Below are positions 54,102-61,832 of a stretch of DNA of 64,000 nucleotides, one piece after another. A model generated the notes under the pieces. That model was not told the origin of the DNA and did not search any database. It was given only the letters and a program-made list of their open reading frames with translations. Each line of letters starts with the position of its first letter. The stretch's first letter is position 1. Both the position numbers and the translations under genes were made by a program. Source of the DNA: JAWKXU01 sp020446465 (GTDB lineage Bacteria > Pseudomonadota > Alphaproteobacteria > Sphingomonadales > Sphingomonadaceae); contig JAWKXU010000003.1 in NCBI GenBank assembly GCA_041396845.1, positions 496,001 to 560,000 of the forward strand, given 5' to 3'.

Positions 54102-54692
54102 ATGAGCAAGGACAACAAGAAAACCGAAGCCGCGCCAAAAAAGGGCGGTAAAGGCATGATGGTCAAGGCGCTGGCCGCGCTGGGCCTGCTTGGTGCAGGC
54201 GGTGGCGGTGTTTTTGGCGCCATGCAGGCGGGCCTGATCGGCTCGCACGGCGAGGAAAAGGAAGACAACAGCCCCAAACTTATCCGCAAGGGCGAAGAAG
54301 ACCCTTTCGCACCGCCGTCGTCGGAAAAGGAAGGCGCAGGCGAAGCCAATGTCTATGGCGATGGGGGCAGCGAATACCGCACGGTCTATTACAGCTTTGC
54401 CGAAGATTTTACCTCCAACCTCAAGAACTCCGACGGGCTGGTGCAGATCAGCCTCGCCGCATCAACGCAGCGCGATGGGCGCGTGCTGATCTGGCTGAAG
54501 AAACATGAACTGGCAATCCGCTCGGCCATCCTCACCACGCTGGCCGATACCCCCGAAGCAGACATCTATTCCGTTGACGGCAAGACCCGCCTGCAAACCC
54601 GTCTGACCAAAGCCATCAACACCGAACTGACCAAACGCGAAGGCTTTGGCGGCGTCGATGCGGTCTATTTCCGGTCTTTCATCGTTCAGTAA
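54102..54692 (+). CDS. fliL: Flagellar basal body protein FliL
   Basis: 196-aa single-pass inner-membrane protein that surrounds the stator. A lysine-rich cytoplasmic start (NKKTEAAPKKGGKGMMVKAL) leads to a helix at ~24-45, followed by a Glu-rich linker and the periplasmic FliL domain with YYSFAEDFTSNLKNSDGLVQISLAAST and KHELAIRSAILTTLADT. Normal length. It starts the second half of the fli operon, 34 bp after fliK. Confidence 0.93.
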   Translation: MSKDNKKTEAAPKKGGKGMMVKALAALGLLGAGGGGVFGAMQAGLIGSHGEEKEDNSPKLIRKGEEDPFAPPSSEKEGAGEANVYGDGGSEYRTVYYSFAEDFTSNLKNSDGLVQISLAASTQRDGRVLIWLKKHELAIRSAILTTLADTPEADIYSVDGKTRLQTRLTKAINTELTKREGFGGVDAVYFRSFIVQ

Positions 54693-54696
54693 GCCC

Positions 54697-55593
54697 ATGG
54701 AACAGCACGCAACCTTTATTGCCGAACGCCCCGTGGCAAACCACGCGCCAGAGCTGTTTTCTGCAACCAGTCAAGGCGCTGACCCAACGACCCCGCTGAC
54801 GCAGTTTGCACAAAAACTTGCGCCTGAACTGGCAGGAAGATTATCGCACATTTATGCGCCCGGCAAAGTTTCGGTCAGCCTCGACGGGGTGCGCGCATGT
54901 GACGCGTCACAAGTGTCCGCGACAGACGGTGCGCTCGCATCATACAGCGCAATACGTCTGGGGGCCTGTGAAGCGCCGTCTCTCATAATTCTCGACGCAC
55001 GCCCGGTTCTCAGCCTGCTGGATCGCGCCCTTGGCGGGACCGGAGACGTCGCTGACCCACTGCCCGAAACTTTCCCGCTATCGGCAGAAATTTTCGCAGG
55101 GCGGCTCGAAACGGCAGTGCGCGATGCGTTGACGGCTGCCTGGGGGCAGGATGTCGCCCCTGCTATACAACCGATGGCCCGCGCCTGCTCAATCGCTGAA
55201 CTCGGCTTGCTGGACGAGACTGCAAACGTGCTGGAGGCGAGCTTTGCCGTCACCAGCGGAGAGCACGAACCCTGGAGCCTTACGCTCGTATTTCCGGAAG
55301 AAATGGCCCCGCTATTCGGTCCGGGCGACGGCGTGCATGGCGCCATCTACAAGCCGCGCGGGCCTGCCAAACCCACTGATGCGCCCTTTGCCGATGTGAC
55401 CATGCAGCTCAGCGCGCGGCTGGTCGAAATGCGGATCAGTTTTTCGCAACTGGCCATGCTGCAACCCGGTGACGTTCTGCCGGTCGCCATCGCGCGCAAC
55501 GTGCCGCTCAAACTGGGTGATCGCACCATCGCGCTGGGCGCAGTCGGAGAGATGGACGACCGCGTCGCTCTCAGCATCACACAAGCATTCTGA
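54697..55593 (+). CDS. fliM: Flagellar motor switch protein FliM (divergent)
   Basis: 298-aa C-ring subunit. The middle domain has ALGGTGD in the place of the GGxG motif that contacts FliG. The C-terminal SpoA domain reads VTMQLSARLVEMRISFSQLAMLQPGDVLPVAIARNVPLKLG. The N-terminus, MEQHATFIAERPVANHAPEL, does not contain the EIDALL peptide that binds CheY-P in most FliM. The start at 54697 follows the fliL stop by 4 bp. The identity is supported by its place between fliL and fliN. Confidence 0.88.
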   Translation: MEQHATFIAERPVANHAPELFSATSQGADPTTPLTQFAQKLAPELAGRLSHIYAPGKVSVSLDGVRACDASQVSATDGALASYSAIRLGACEAPSLIILDARPVLSLLDRALGGTGDVADPLPETFPLSAEIFAGRLETAVRDALTAAWGQDVAPAIQPMARACSIAELGLLDETANVLEASFAVTSGEHEPWSLTLVFPEEMAPLFGPGDGVHGAIYKPRGPAKPTDAPFADVTMQLSARLVEMRISFSQLAMLQPGDVLPVAIARNVPLKLGDRTIALGAVGEMDDRVALSITQAF

Positions 55594-55610
55594 AGAAGGA
55601 ACAACCCCTT

Positions 55611-55898
55611 ATGACTATCCAACCACGCGGCCTTGATTTCCTGAGGGATGTCGATGTCCGCCTCTCGGTCGAACTGGGCCAGACTGAAATGAAGCTGAAA
55701 GACGTGCTGGCATTGGCCGAAGACAGCATCGTCATGCTCGACAGGCTGACAGACGAACTGCTGGATGTGCTGGTCAACGGCAAGCCCATCGCGAAAGGGG
55801 AAGTCGTGGCCCAGGGCAACCGGTTTGGCCTGCGGATCGTGGAATTGACAGGGCGCGAGCCAGCACCGGCCCTTACCGCGCAGGAAGGGCAAGCCTGA
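55611..55898 (+). CDS. fliN: Flagellar motor switch protein FliN
   Basis: 95-aa SpoA-domain protein: FLRDVDVRLSVELGQTEMKLKDVLALAEDSIVMLDRL and the VLVNGKPIAKGEVVAQGNRFGLRI loop, hallmark FliN. It lacks a long N-terminal extension. ATG has AGAAGGAAC upstream. Overlaps fliO by one base. Confidence 0.95.
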   Translation: MTIQPRGLDFLRDVDVRLSVELGQTEMKLKDVLALAEDSIVMLDRLTDELLDVLVNGKPIAKGEVVAQGNRFGLRIVELTGREPAPALTAQEGQA

Positions 55899-56182
55899 TG
55901 CTCTGGTATGTCCTCAAACTCCTGATCATGCTGCCACTGATTGCCGCTCTGGCATGGGGATGCCTGAAACTGGCGCAGAAAATGCAAAGCCGCGCCAACG
56001 CCGCGCAAGGCCCCAAAGCGGTGCGGATCACCGAAACGACCATGCTTTCGCCAACGCTCAAACTCGCTGTGCTGGAGTTTCACGGGCGTGAAATCCTCGT
56101 TTCCGTTTCCCGCAGCGGTCTCACTCGCCTTGCCGAAGCCCCCGCCCGTCAGGCCTCCAGTCTTGAAAGCCCCGCCCGATGA
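55898..56182 (+). CDS. fliO: Flagellar export protein FliO
   Basis: 94-aa protein with one N-terminal transmembrane helix (VLKLLIMLPLIAALAWGCLKL) and a short cytoplasmic beta-rich tail, with ITETTMLSPTLKLAVLEFHGREILVSVS matching the FliO core. FliO is an assembly scaffold for FliP. It overlaps fliP by 4 bp. Confidence 0.88.
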   Translation: MLWYVLKLLIMLPLIAALAWGCLKLAQKMQSRANAAQGPKAVRITETTMLSPTLKLAVLEFHGREILVSVSRSGLTRLAEAPARQASSLESPAR

Positions 56183-56937
56183 AACGCCTGATGCGCCTTG
56201 CTGCCGTGCTCACAGCTTTCATGCCGTTCGCCGCCGCCCATGCCCAAAGCGCCATTCCCGGCGCGCTTGACCGCGCATTCGGTGCGCTTGGCGGGACGAC
56301 AGACGGCCCCGGCCTCAGCCTGTCGCTTCAGTTGCTCCTTGTCATGGGGCTGCTGACGATCCTTCCCAGTCTCATCCTGATGATGACCAGTTTTACCCGC
56401 ATTCTGATTGTGCTTTCGATCTTGCGGCAGGCGCTCGGCCTCCAGCAATCCCCGCCCAATCAGGTGCTGATCGGGCTGTCGCTGTTCCTCTCCCTGTTCA
56501 TCATGGCCCCAACGCTGGACAAGGTGAATGCAACGGCCATTGCCCCTTATGCAGCAGGCACGATCAACGCCGAACAAGCCATCGAAAAGGCGGGCGGGGA
56601 GTTTCATGGCTTCATGATGCGCCAAACCCGTGAAAACGACCTTGCCATGTTCGCCCAGATGGCAAAGGCTCCACTGTTCAAGGACAAGGCAGACGTGCCC
56701 TTCTCCATCCTGCTGCCAGCCTTTGTGACGAGCGAACTGAAAACCGCTTTCCAGATCGGTTTCATGCTGTTCCTGCCATTCCTCGTCATCGACCTTGTCG
56801 TGTCATCCGTACTGATGAGCCTTGGCATGATGATGATGAGCCCGATGATCGTTTCCCTGCCATTCAAACTGCTGCTGTTCGTTCTGGTGGACGGATGGGC
56901 GCTGTTGATGGGCAGCCTTGCCGCCAGCTTCGGATAA
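56179..56937 (+). CDS. fliP: Flagellar export gate protein FliP
   Basis: 252-aa core of the type III gate. A cleavable signal peptide ending AAAHAQS is followed by four membrane helices. Hallmarks are LPSLILMMTSFTRILIVLSILRQALG, QSPPNQVLIGLSLFLS, VLIGLSLF and the late LGMMMMSPMIVSLPFKLLLFVLVDGW. Complete. Confidence 0.97.
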   Translation: MKRLMRLAAVLTAFMPFAAAHAQSAIPGALDRAFGALGGTTDGPGLSLSLQLLLVMGLLTILPSLILMMTSFTRILIVLSILRQALGLQQSPPNQVLIGLSLFLSLFIMAPTLDKVNATAIAPYAAGTINAEQAIEKAGGEFHGFMMRQTRENDLAMFAQMAKAPLFKDKADVPFSILLPAFVTSELKTAFQIGFMLFLPFLVIDLVVSSVLMSLGMMMMSPMIVSLPFKLLLFVLVDGWALLMGSLAASFG

Positions 56938-56943
56938 CACCCC

Positions 56944-57216
56944 ATGAATGACACGATCGCCCTGCTTGCCCTTGCCGACAGAATGCTGTGGATCACGGCG
57001 CTGGTTGCCGCCCCCGTCCTGCTGGCCGCTCTGGCCACCGGGCTGGCCGTTGGCATTATTCAGGCCGCGACCTCGGTAAACGAACAGACGCTGACCTTTG
57101 TGCCCAAACTCGCCATTACGGCGCTCGTTCTGGTGATATTCGGCGCGTCCATGATGACCCTCGTGGCCGATTTCATGCGCGACATCTTCGACCAGATTGC
57201 CGGCCTTTCCCGGTAA
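56944..57216 (+). CDS. fliQ: Flagellar export gate protein FliQ
   Basis: 90-aa protein with two membrane helices: LWITALVAAPVLLAALATGLAVGIIQAATSVNEQTL and VPKLAITALVLVIFGASMMTLVADF, the typical FliQ sequence. It lies 6 bp after fliP. An inverted-repeat element starts 8 bp past its stop, separating it from fliR, with which it is normally contiguous. Confidence 0.96.
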   Translation: MNDTIALLALADRMLWITALVAAPVLLAALATGLAVGIIQAATSVNEQTLTFVPKLAITALVLVIFGASMMTLVADFMRDIFDQIAGLSR

Positions 57217-57223
57217 TAACCCT

Positions 57224-57594
57224 TAGGGTCAGGACCCATTAACCGCACCTTTGAGGTTTGAGACAAGATGGTTCATCGCAAGGAGAGAAAGCGCAGGAAT
57301 ATGTCGATCTTTCAAGGTTTCTCGACGCTGCGATGGGCCGTTTTGACCAAATCCCGCAGGGACGGCGGAATGGCTTCCATCTCAAACCGAAATCCGCTTG
57401 CAAAGGCAACCAGCCTTCACGGCGCGCATTTCGGCCCGATATGTTCGCCATTCGGCCGCCTCGAATGCGTGGCTAAAGCATTTCGAGAAAAAGTTGATAG
57501 ACTTTTTCGGCCAGGAAATGCGACAAATCAAGAACATATAGCGTTTCGTCCGATTCAACCTTTTCATGAGACGCTATAATGGGTCCTGACCCTA
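57224..57594. mobile_element. 371-bp inverted-repeat element between fliQ and fliR
   Basis: The ends are an 18-bp perfect inverted repeat: TAGGGTCAGGACCCATTA at 57224-57241 and its complement at 57577-57594. Between them lies no convincing gene. The right-hand third is a copy of the two-hairpin dispersed repeat (57474-57575). The left part (57242-57473) is a distinct non-coding block. It resembles a MITE or composite palindromic element. No transposase and no clear target duplication are visible. Its right end contains the ATG used by fliR. The 362 bp between fliQ and fliR are otherwise empty. Confidence 0.65.
57474..57575 (-). repeat. Dispersed hairpin repeat, long copy
   Basis: The reverse complement consists of the 36-bp unit (57540-57575) plus a second hairpin, where GAAAAAGT and ACTTTTTC pair inside an outer GCATTTC/GAAATGC stem. 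The long copy at 61472-61573 shares almost the whole length on the other strand. The two hairpins form a BIME-like doublet. Confidence 0.8.
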
Positions 57595-58367
57595 CCTTCG
57601 GCTTCGGACCGCTGGAGGCGGAGTTCTGGCGGCTGGTCTTCGTCATGACCCGGATCGGCGCGGCAATGGTCGCTGCCCCCCTTTTCGGAGCGGGTAGCGT
57701 CCCTGCGCAAGTGCGCGTGATAGCAAGCGGCGCACTGGCAGTGCTGGTCTGCGGCTGGTTGCCCGCCGTCCAGCCGCCGCCGAACCTGTTGTCGATCAAC
57801 GGGATGCTGGCGGTTGCGGGCGAAGTTCTGGTCGGCTTGTCGCTTGGCTTCATCCTGCAACTGGCCTTCGCCGCGCCGGTCATGGCTGCAGAGGTGATCG
57901 GCGGTTCAATGGGCATGTCGATGGCAACCGCGGTCGATCCCAACAGCGGAACACAATCGCCTGCGCTGGGGCAGTATTTCACTGTCGTCATGACCCTGAT
58001 TTTTCTGGCAACCGGCGCGCACTTGCACTGGTTCGGGCTGATTATCGAAAGCTATCGCACTTTTCCGCCGGGCCACACATGGCTGGGGCCGGACCGGATC
58101 GAAGCCGTTTCCGCCTTTGCCGCCATGATGTTCACGGCCGCTGTTTCCATCGCCTTTCCCGTGTCGCTGGTGCTGCTGCTGGCGCAAGTGGTGACAGGCG
58201 TGCTCAGCCGTTCCGCGCCATCGCTCAACCTCTTTGCACTCGGCTTGCCGGCGGGGGTGCTGGCCGGACTTGCGGCCCTCATCCTGTCCGGTCCGGCACT
58301 GACTGACATGCTGACGCAGCTTTCCATGCAGGCCATCACGCAAGCAGGTGAGATCATCGCGCGATGA
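57579..58367 (+). CDS. fliR: Flagellar export gate protein FliR
   Basis: 262-aa gate protein with about six membrane helices. FWRLVFVMTRIGAAMVAAPLFGAGSVPAQVR, GEVLVGLSLGFILQLAFAAPVMAAEVIGGSMG and the late LFALGLPAGVLAGLAALILSG are FliR hallmarks. The first five residues, MGPDP, are encoded by the terminal repeat of the adjacent element, and the ATG sits in that repeat. No strong ribosome site precedes it. It overlaps flhB by 4 bp, so later genes depend on its translation. Confidence 0.95.
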   Translation: MGPDPTFGFGPLEAEFWRLVFVMTRIGAAMVAAPLFGAGSVPAQVRVIASGALAVLVCGWLPAVQPPPNLLSINGMLAVAGEVLVGLSLGFILQLAFAAPVMAAEVIGGSMGMSMATAVDPNSGTQSPALGQYFTVVMTLIFLATGAHLHWFGLIIESYRTFPPGHTWLGPDRIEAVSAFAAMMFTAAVSIAFPVSLVLLLAQVVTGVLSRSAPSLNLFALGLPAGVLAGLAALILSGPALTDMLTQLSMQAITQAGEIIAR

Positions 58368-59509
58368 GCGACAACGAACAGAGCGGCGAAAAGACTTTTG
58401 CCCCAACCGACAAACGAAAACGGGACGCGGCGCAGAACGGCGACGTGCTGCGTTCAAGGGAACTTGCCACTGCCGCCGCCGTTCTGGTGGGCGCTGCCTG
58501 GCTGATGGCGGCAGGGCCGTGGATGCTTGGCGCACTGATCCAGTCGTTGCGAGCGGCCTTTATCTGGGATCAGGCCACAATCGCCAACTTTGCGCCGGGC
58601 CAGGCCATGCAGATGGCCTTGTGGACTGTGCTGCCGCCTGTTGTGCTGTTAGGCGGCGCTGTCATCACATCGTCGCTCGTTTCGCAGATGGGTTTTGGCA
58701 CTGGTCTGTGGGTGGGCAAGAACCTTGCACCGAAAGCCTCTCGCCTCAACCCGCTTTCAGGCCTCAAGCGCATGTTCGGGCCGAATGGGCTGATCGAAAT
58801 GGCCAAGGGCATCACCAAGGTTATTCTGTTGGGGGCGATCGCCTTCGTCTGGGCGCGGGCGAACGCCGGGATTCTGTTTGCCATGGGCCGTGGAAACCTC
58901 GCCGAAAAGCTGGATATCGGCTGGAATGCGCTGATTACACTTCTTTTCGCGCTCGGCGCGGGGTTGGTCATCATCGCCATGATTGACGTGCCGGTGCAGT
59001 GGATGCGTCGCATGAAGCGCCTGAAAATGAGCCACAAGGACATGCGCGATGAACAAAAGGACACCGACGGTTCGCCAGAGCGCAAGGCTGCAATGCGCGA
59101 TCGGCAGCGTAAGCTCGCCATGGGCGCGCTCGCCCCGGCCATGCGTGAAGCGCAGTTCGTGATCACCAACCCGACACATTTTTCCGTGGCGCTGGCTTAT
59201 GATCCCGCCAAGGCCCATGCCCCGATCGTGCTGGCAAAAGGGCGCGGGGAAAAGGCTCTCGCCATGCGCGAACTGGCCGCAGACCTTGCACTGCCGGTGC
59301 TGGAATATCCCACGCTTGCCCGGTCAGTCTATTTCACCACGCGCGAACGGCAGGTCATCCGCGAAGAGCTCTACATCGCTGTCGCCGCAGTGCTTGCCTT
59401 CGTGCTTTCGCTCAAACGCGGGGAGAACCCGCCCCCGCCGCACATCGCGGTTCCCACGCAACTGTGTTTCGACGTGAACGGTTGCCCGGACCCCGGTGCT
59501 GCCAACTGA
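58364..59509 (+). CDS. flhB: Flagellar export gate protein FlhB
   Basis: 381-aa gate and switch protein. The membrane part has four helices in residues ~30-220. The cytoplasmic domain carries the self-cleaving NPTH motif at residues 269-272 (ITNPTHFSVALAYD), the site where the export specificity change to filament proteins occurs. The tail is Pro-rich after residue 355. Overlaps fliR. Full length. Confidence 0.97.
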   Translation: MSDNEQSGEKTFAPTDKRKRDAAQNGDVLRSRELATAAAVLVGAAWLMAAGPWMLGALIQSLRAAFIWDQATIANFAPGQAMQMALWTVLPPVVLLGGAVITSSLVSQMGFGTGLWVGKNLAPKASRLNPLSGLKRMFGPNGLIEMAKGITKVILLGAIAFVWARANAGILFAMGRGNLAEKLDIGWNALITLLFALGAGLVIIAMIDVPVQWMRRMKRLKMSHKDMRDEQKDTDGSPERKAAMRDRQRKLAMGALAPAMREAQFVITNPTHFSVALAYDPAKAHAPIVLAKGRGEKALAMRELAADLALPVLEYPTLARSVYFTTRERQVIREELYIAVAAVLAFVLSLKRGENPPPPHIAVPTQLCFDVNGCPDPGAAN

Positions 59510-59523
59510 CGCGGCAAAGGGCT

Positions 59524-59549
59524 TAAACCCATCGCCGCCCTTCCGTTCT
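59524..59549 (+). promoter_or_regulatory. Sigma-28-type promoter of fliD-fliS
   Basis: TAAA-N14-TCCGTTCT, with spacing and downstream box as at flgM. The downstream box ends only 7 bp before the fliD ATG, so transcription would start at or next to the start codon. Confidence 0.65.
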
Positions 59550-59556
59550 GGAAACC

Positions 59557-60993
59557 ATGGAAACGACAAGCACGACAAACTCCGCCACGCGCAGCCTCGT
59601 CTCTGCCCTGGGGGCCGGAAGCGGGGCCGATATGGTCGCTCTGGCGACGGACCTTGCCGCCGCACAGTTCGCCGGACGGACGGACCGGCTTTCAGCGCGG
59701 GCGGATACGCTGGAGGCGCGCATTTCCGCCGCGTCCAATCTCAAATCCATGCTTTTCAGCCTCGCCACATCAATGGGGGATCGCATTCGCATGGGTGATC
59801 TGTCGCCCCAGCCGCGCATCAGCAATGCCGCTGTGGCACAGGCCGCCCTGTCAGGAACGCGCCAGCCCACTGGCTCCTATTCTCTGGAAGTGACCGCGCT
59901 CGCCACCTCGCAGACTCTCGCCAGCGACGCCTTTCTCTCTGCCACCGACCCTGTTGGCGCTGGCACAATCACGCTGCGGTTTGGAACAGTGGCAGGCGCG
60001 GGCTTTACCGAAGACACGTCCCACGCTGCCGTTGATATAACGATTGCCAGCGGATCATCGCTGGGCGATGTCGCTGCCGCGATCAACGGCGCCAATGCCG
60101 GTGTTTCGGCCTATGTCGCCCAGACGGTCAATGGCGCGCAACTGGTGATGAAGGGCGATGAAGGGCTGGCCAACGGCTTCGTTCTGGACGTGGCCGAAGA
60201 CACGGGCGAGCCGGGGCTAGCCTCTCTTGTCTGGGCGCCCGGCGCAGCCAGCGGGCAATTGCTGACAACCGCAGGGAATGCGACGTTCAAGGTTGACGGG
60301 CTGGATATGACCGCCGCCAGCAATCACGTCGTCGATGCAATTCCGGGGGTTGCACTGGACCTCACCGCCACCAACACCGGAACGCCCGCGACCATCACCT
60401 TTTCCAACCCGGCAGAAGCGATTACCGGCGTCATGCAGGATCTGACCACGGCGCTTAACGAAATCGCGACCGAACTGGGCGCTGCAACCGACCCGAAAAG
60501 CGGTGATCTGGCCCGTGATGGCGGCGCGCGCGCGTTGCAACGCGCCTTCTCTTCACTGGCAGGCACTGTCATCATGCCCAACGCGCCTGACGGCACACCG
60601 CGCACACTGTCCGATCTTGGTCTGAAGACAGGGCGGGACGGCAGCTTTTCCTTTGATACAGCACGATTGCAGGAAACTCTTGCAAACAACCCTGAAGCGG
60701 CGGCAGCCATGTTCACCACGGGTCTCTACGGTGTCTATGCCACGATTGACGGCATTTCGCGCAAAGCCAGCACACCGGGCGACCCTGGGTCGCTGGCCGG
60801 ATCAATCAACCGCTATACTGAACAACTGCGCCAGACTGACGAGGACCAGTCAAAACTCGCAGAAAAACAGGAATCCTTGCGCACACGGCTGACTGCCCGC
60901 TTCGCCATTTCGGAAAGCCGCATTGGCGCATCGCAGGCGACGCTCTCGTTCCTGCAAAACCAGATTGCCATCTGGAACAACAAGAGCAACTGA
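59557..60993 (+). CDS. fliD: Filament cap protein FliD (HAP2)
   Basis: 478-aa cap protein. The N-terminal coiled part GAGSGADMVALATDLAAAQFAGRTDRL and SARADTLEARISAASNLKSML is diagnostic, as is the C-terminal end QTDEDQSKLAEKQESLRTRLTARFAISESRIGASQATLSFL. Only a weak TGGA lies before the ATG, and the promoter reads into it, so the mRNA may be nearly leaderless. It is followed by fliS after 2 bp. Confidence 0.93.
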   Translation: METTSTTNSATRSLVSALGAGSGADMVALATDLAAAQFAGRTDRLSARADTLEARISAASNLKSMLFSLATSMGDRIRMGDLSPQPRISNAAVAQAALSGTRQPTGSYSLEVTALATSQTLASDAFLSATDPVGAGTITLRFGTVAGAGFTEDTSHAAVDITIASGSSLGDVAAAINGANAGVSAYVAQTVNGAQLVMKGDEGLANGFVLDVAEDTGEPGLASLVWAPGAASGQLLTTAGNATFKVDGLDMTAASNHVVDAIPGVALDLTATNTGTPATITFSNPAEAITGVMQDLTTALNEIATELGAATDPKSGDLARDGGARALQRAFSSLAGTVIMPNAPDGTPRTLSDLGLKTGRDGSFSFDTARLQETLANNPEAAAAMFTTGLYGVYATIDGISRKASTPGDPGSLAGSINRYTEQLRQTDEDQSKLAEKQESLRTRLTARFAISESRIGASQATLSFLQNQIAIWNNKSN

Positions 60994-60995
60994 CG

Positions 60996-61397
60996 ATGCG
61001 CCCTCTCGCCAGTCCGCATGAAGCCTATCACAAGGTGGCCTTCGATGCCCGCATCGAAGTCTCTGACACGGCCCAGCTTGTGCACCTTTGTTACGAACAG
61101 CTCATTGGTGCGCTGGGAACCGCTGTTCATGCCGATCGCATTGACGACAACATGTTACGGAGCCGGTCGCTTACCCGCGCGCTCTCGGCCATCACTGCCC
61201 TTCAAATGGGTGTCAGCGGCGAAAACGACGTCGCGGGTGCGCTGCGCCATTTTTACGAAGCGGCGCGCAGGACCGTGCTCGATTGCGTGCCCCAGTTCGA
61301 TACCGACGCCCTGATGCGCCTTCGCGGCGATGTCAGCGATATTGCAACCGCGATGCAGGCGGCACCCATAGGCCAAAGCGCGAACGGAAGTTTCTGA
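60996..61397 (+). CDS. fliS: Flagellin chaperone FliS
   Basis: 133-aa cytosolic helical chaperone for flagellin. DTAQLVHLCYEQLIGALGTAVHADRID and LTRALSAITALQMGVSG correspond to FliS helices 2-4. It binds the flagellin C-terminus and docks on FlhA. It is coupled to fliD by a 2-bp gap. No fliT gene is seen downstream. Confidence 0.92.
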   Translation: MRPLASPHEAYHKVAFDARIEVSDTAQLVHLCYEQLIGALGTAVHADRIDDNMLRSRSLTRALSAITALQMGVSGENDVAGALRHFYEAARRTVLDCVPQFDTDALMRLRGDVSDIATAMQAAPIGQSANGSF

Positions 61398-61471
61398 AAT
61401 TGGGCGAAGGAGAGTTGAACCTGCCGCATTTCCTGCAGTGTACCGCCAGAGCCGACTACACTGGATACTAT

Positions 61472-61573
61472 GGTGTCTCGCGAAAAGGTTGAATCGGAAG
61501 AAACGCTATAGAACTTTGATTTATCGCATTTCCTGGCCGAAAAAGTCTATCAACTTTTTCTCGAAATGCTTTA
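61472..61573 (+). repeat. Dispersed hairpin repeat, long copy
   Basis: 36-bp unit at 61472-61507, then the second hairpin GAAAAAGT-CTATCA-ACTTTTTC inside GCATTTC/GAAATGC. Nearly identical to the complement of 57474-57575; the first unit also matches 14730-14765. It lies 75 bp past the fliS stop, in a typical intergenic position. Confidence 0.8.
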
Positions 61574-61691
61574 TGGTCTGGAGATGGTTTCCGATGAGCA
61601 TCGGAAACGCTCTTTGGATGATGCAGCCCGGTCCTCGTTCAACGCAACGATGGCACAGTTTGAAATAGCGAAACTGCAACAACGCGGTTAA
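61566..61691 (+). other. Possible 41-codon remnant or small ORF
   Basis: From ATG at 61566 the frame reads MLYGLEMVSDEHRKRSLDD and ends KLQQRG. It is polar, helix-prone and free of stops, but the ATG belongs to the end of the repeat and there is no ribosome site. It may be the tail of a gene cut by the repeat or chance. Confidence 0.2.
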
Positions 61692-61731
61692 GTTACCGTC
61701 ATTAAAATGTAATTTTTCACTTAGCCTCTGC

Positions 61732-61781
61732 CCTGCATGGATAGTTAATGCAGGCCACCTTTGACAGCACGATATCAAAGG
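61732..61781. promoter_or_regulatory. Two adjacent inverted repeats
   Basis: CCTGCAT-N9-ATGCAGG at 61732-61754 and CCTTTGA-N10-TCAAAGG at 61758-61781, both perfect 7-bp arms. They could be a transcription end of fliD-fliS or a control site for the next gene; no T tract follows either. Confidence 0.4.
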
Positions 61782-61832
61782 CTATGGCCGGATACTCAGG
61801 CTTGCATATACTAATTTTCCGGGCACCAGACA

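Larger units (their letters stand above)
61398..61832. other. 435-bp gap after fliS
   Basis: It holds the long copy of the dispersed hairpin repeat (61472-61573), a 41-codon open frame at 61566-61691, and two adjacent inverted repeats (61732-61781). I see no full gene here. A possible start TTG with AAGGAG nearby at 61413 gives only 25 codons before it runs into the repeat. Confidence 0.5.

Noticed and set aside
57239..57579. Open frames inside the inverted-repeat element on both strands
   Set aside because: Short, Arg/Pro-rich and without start signals; better explained as non-coding repeat sequence.
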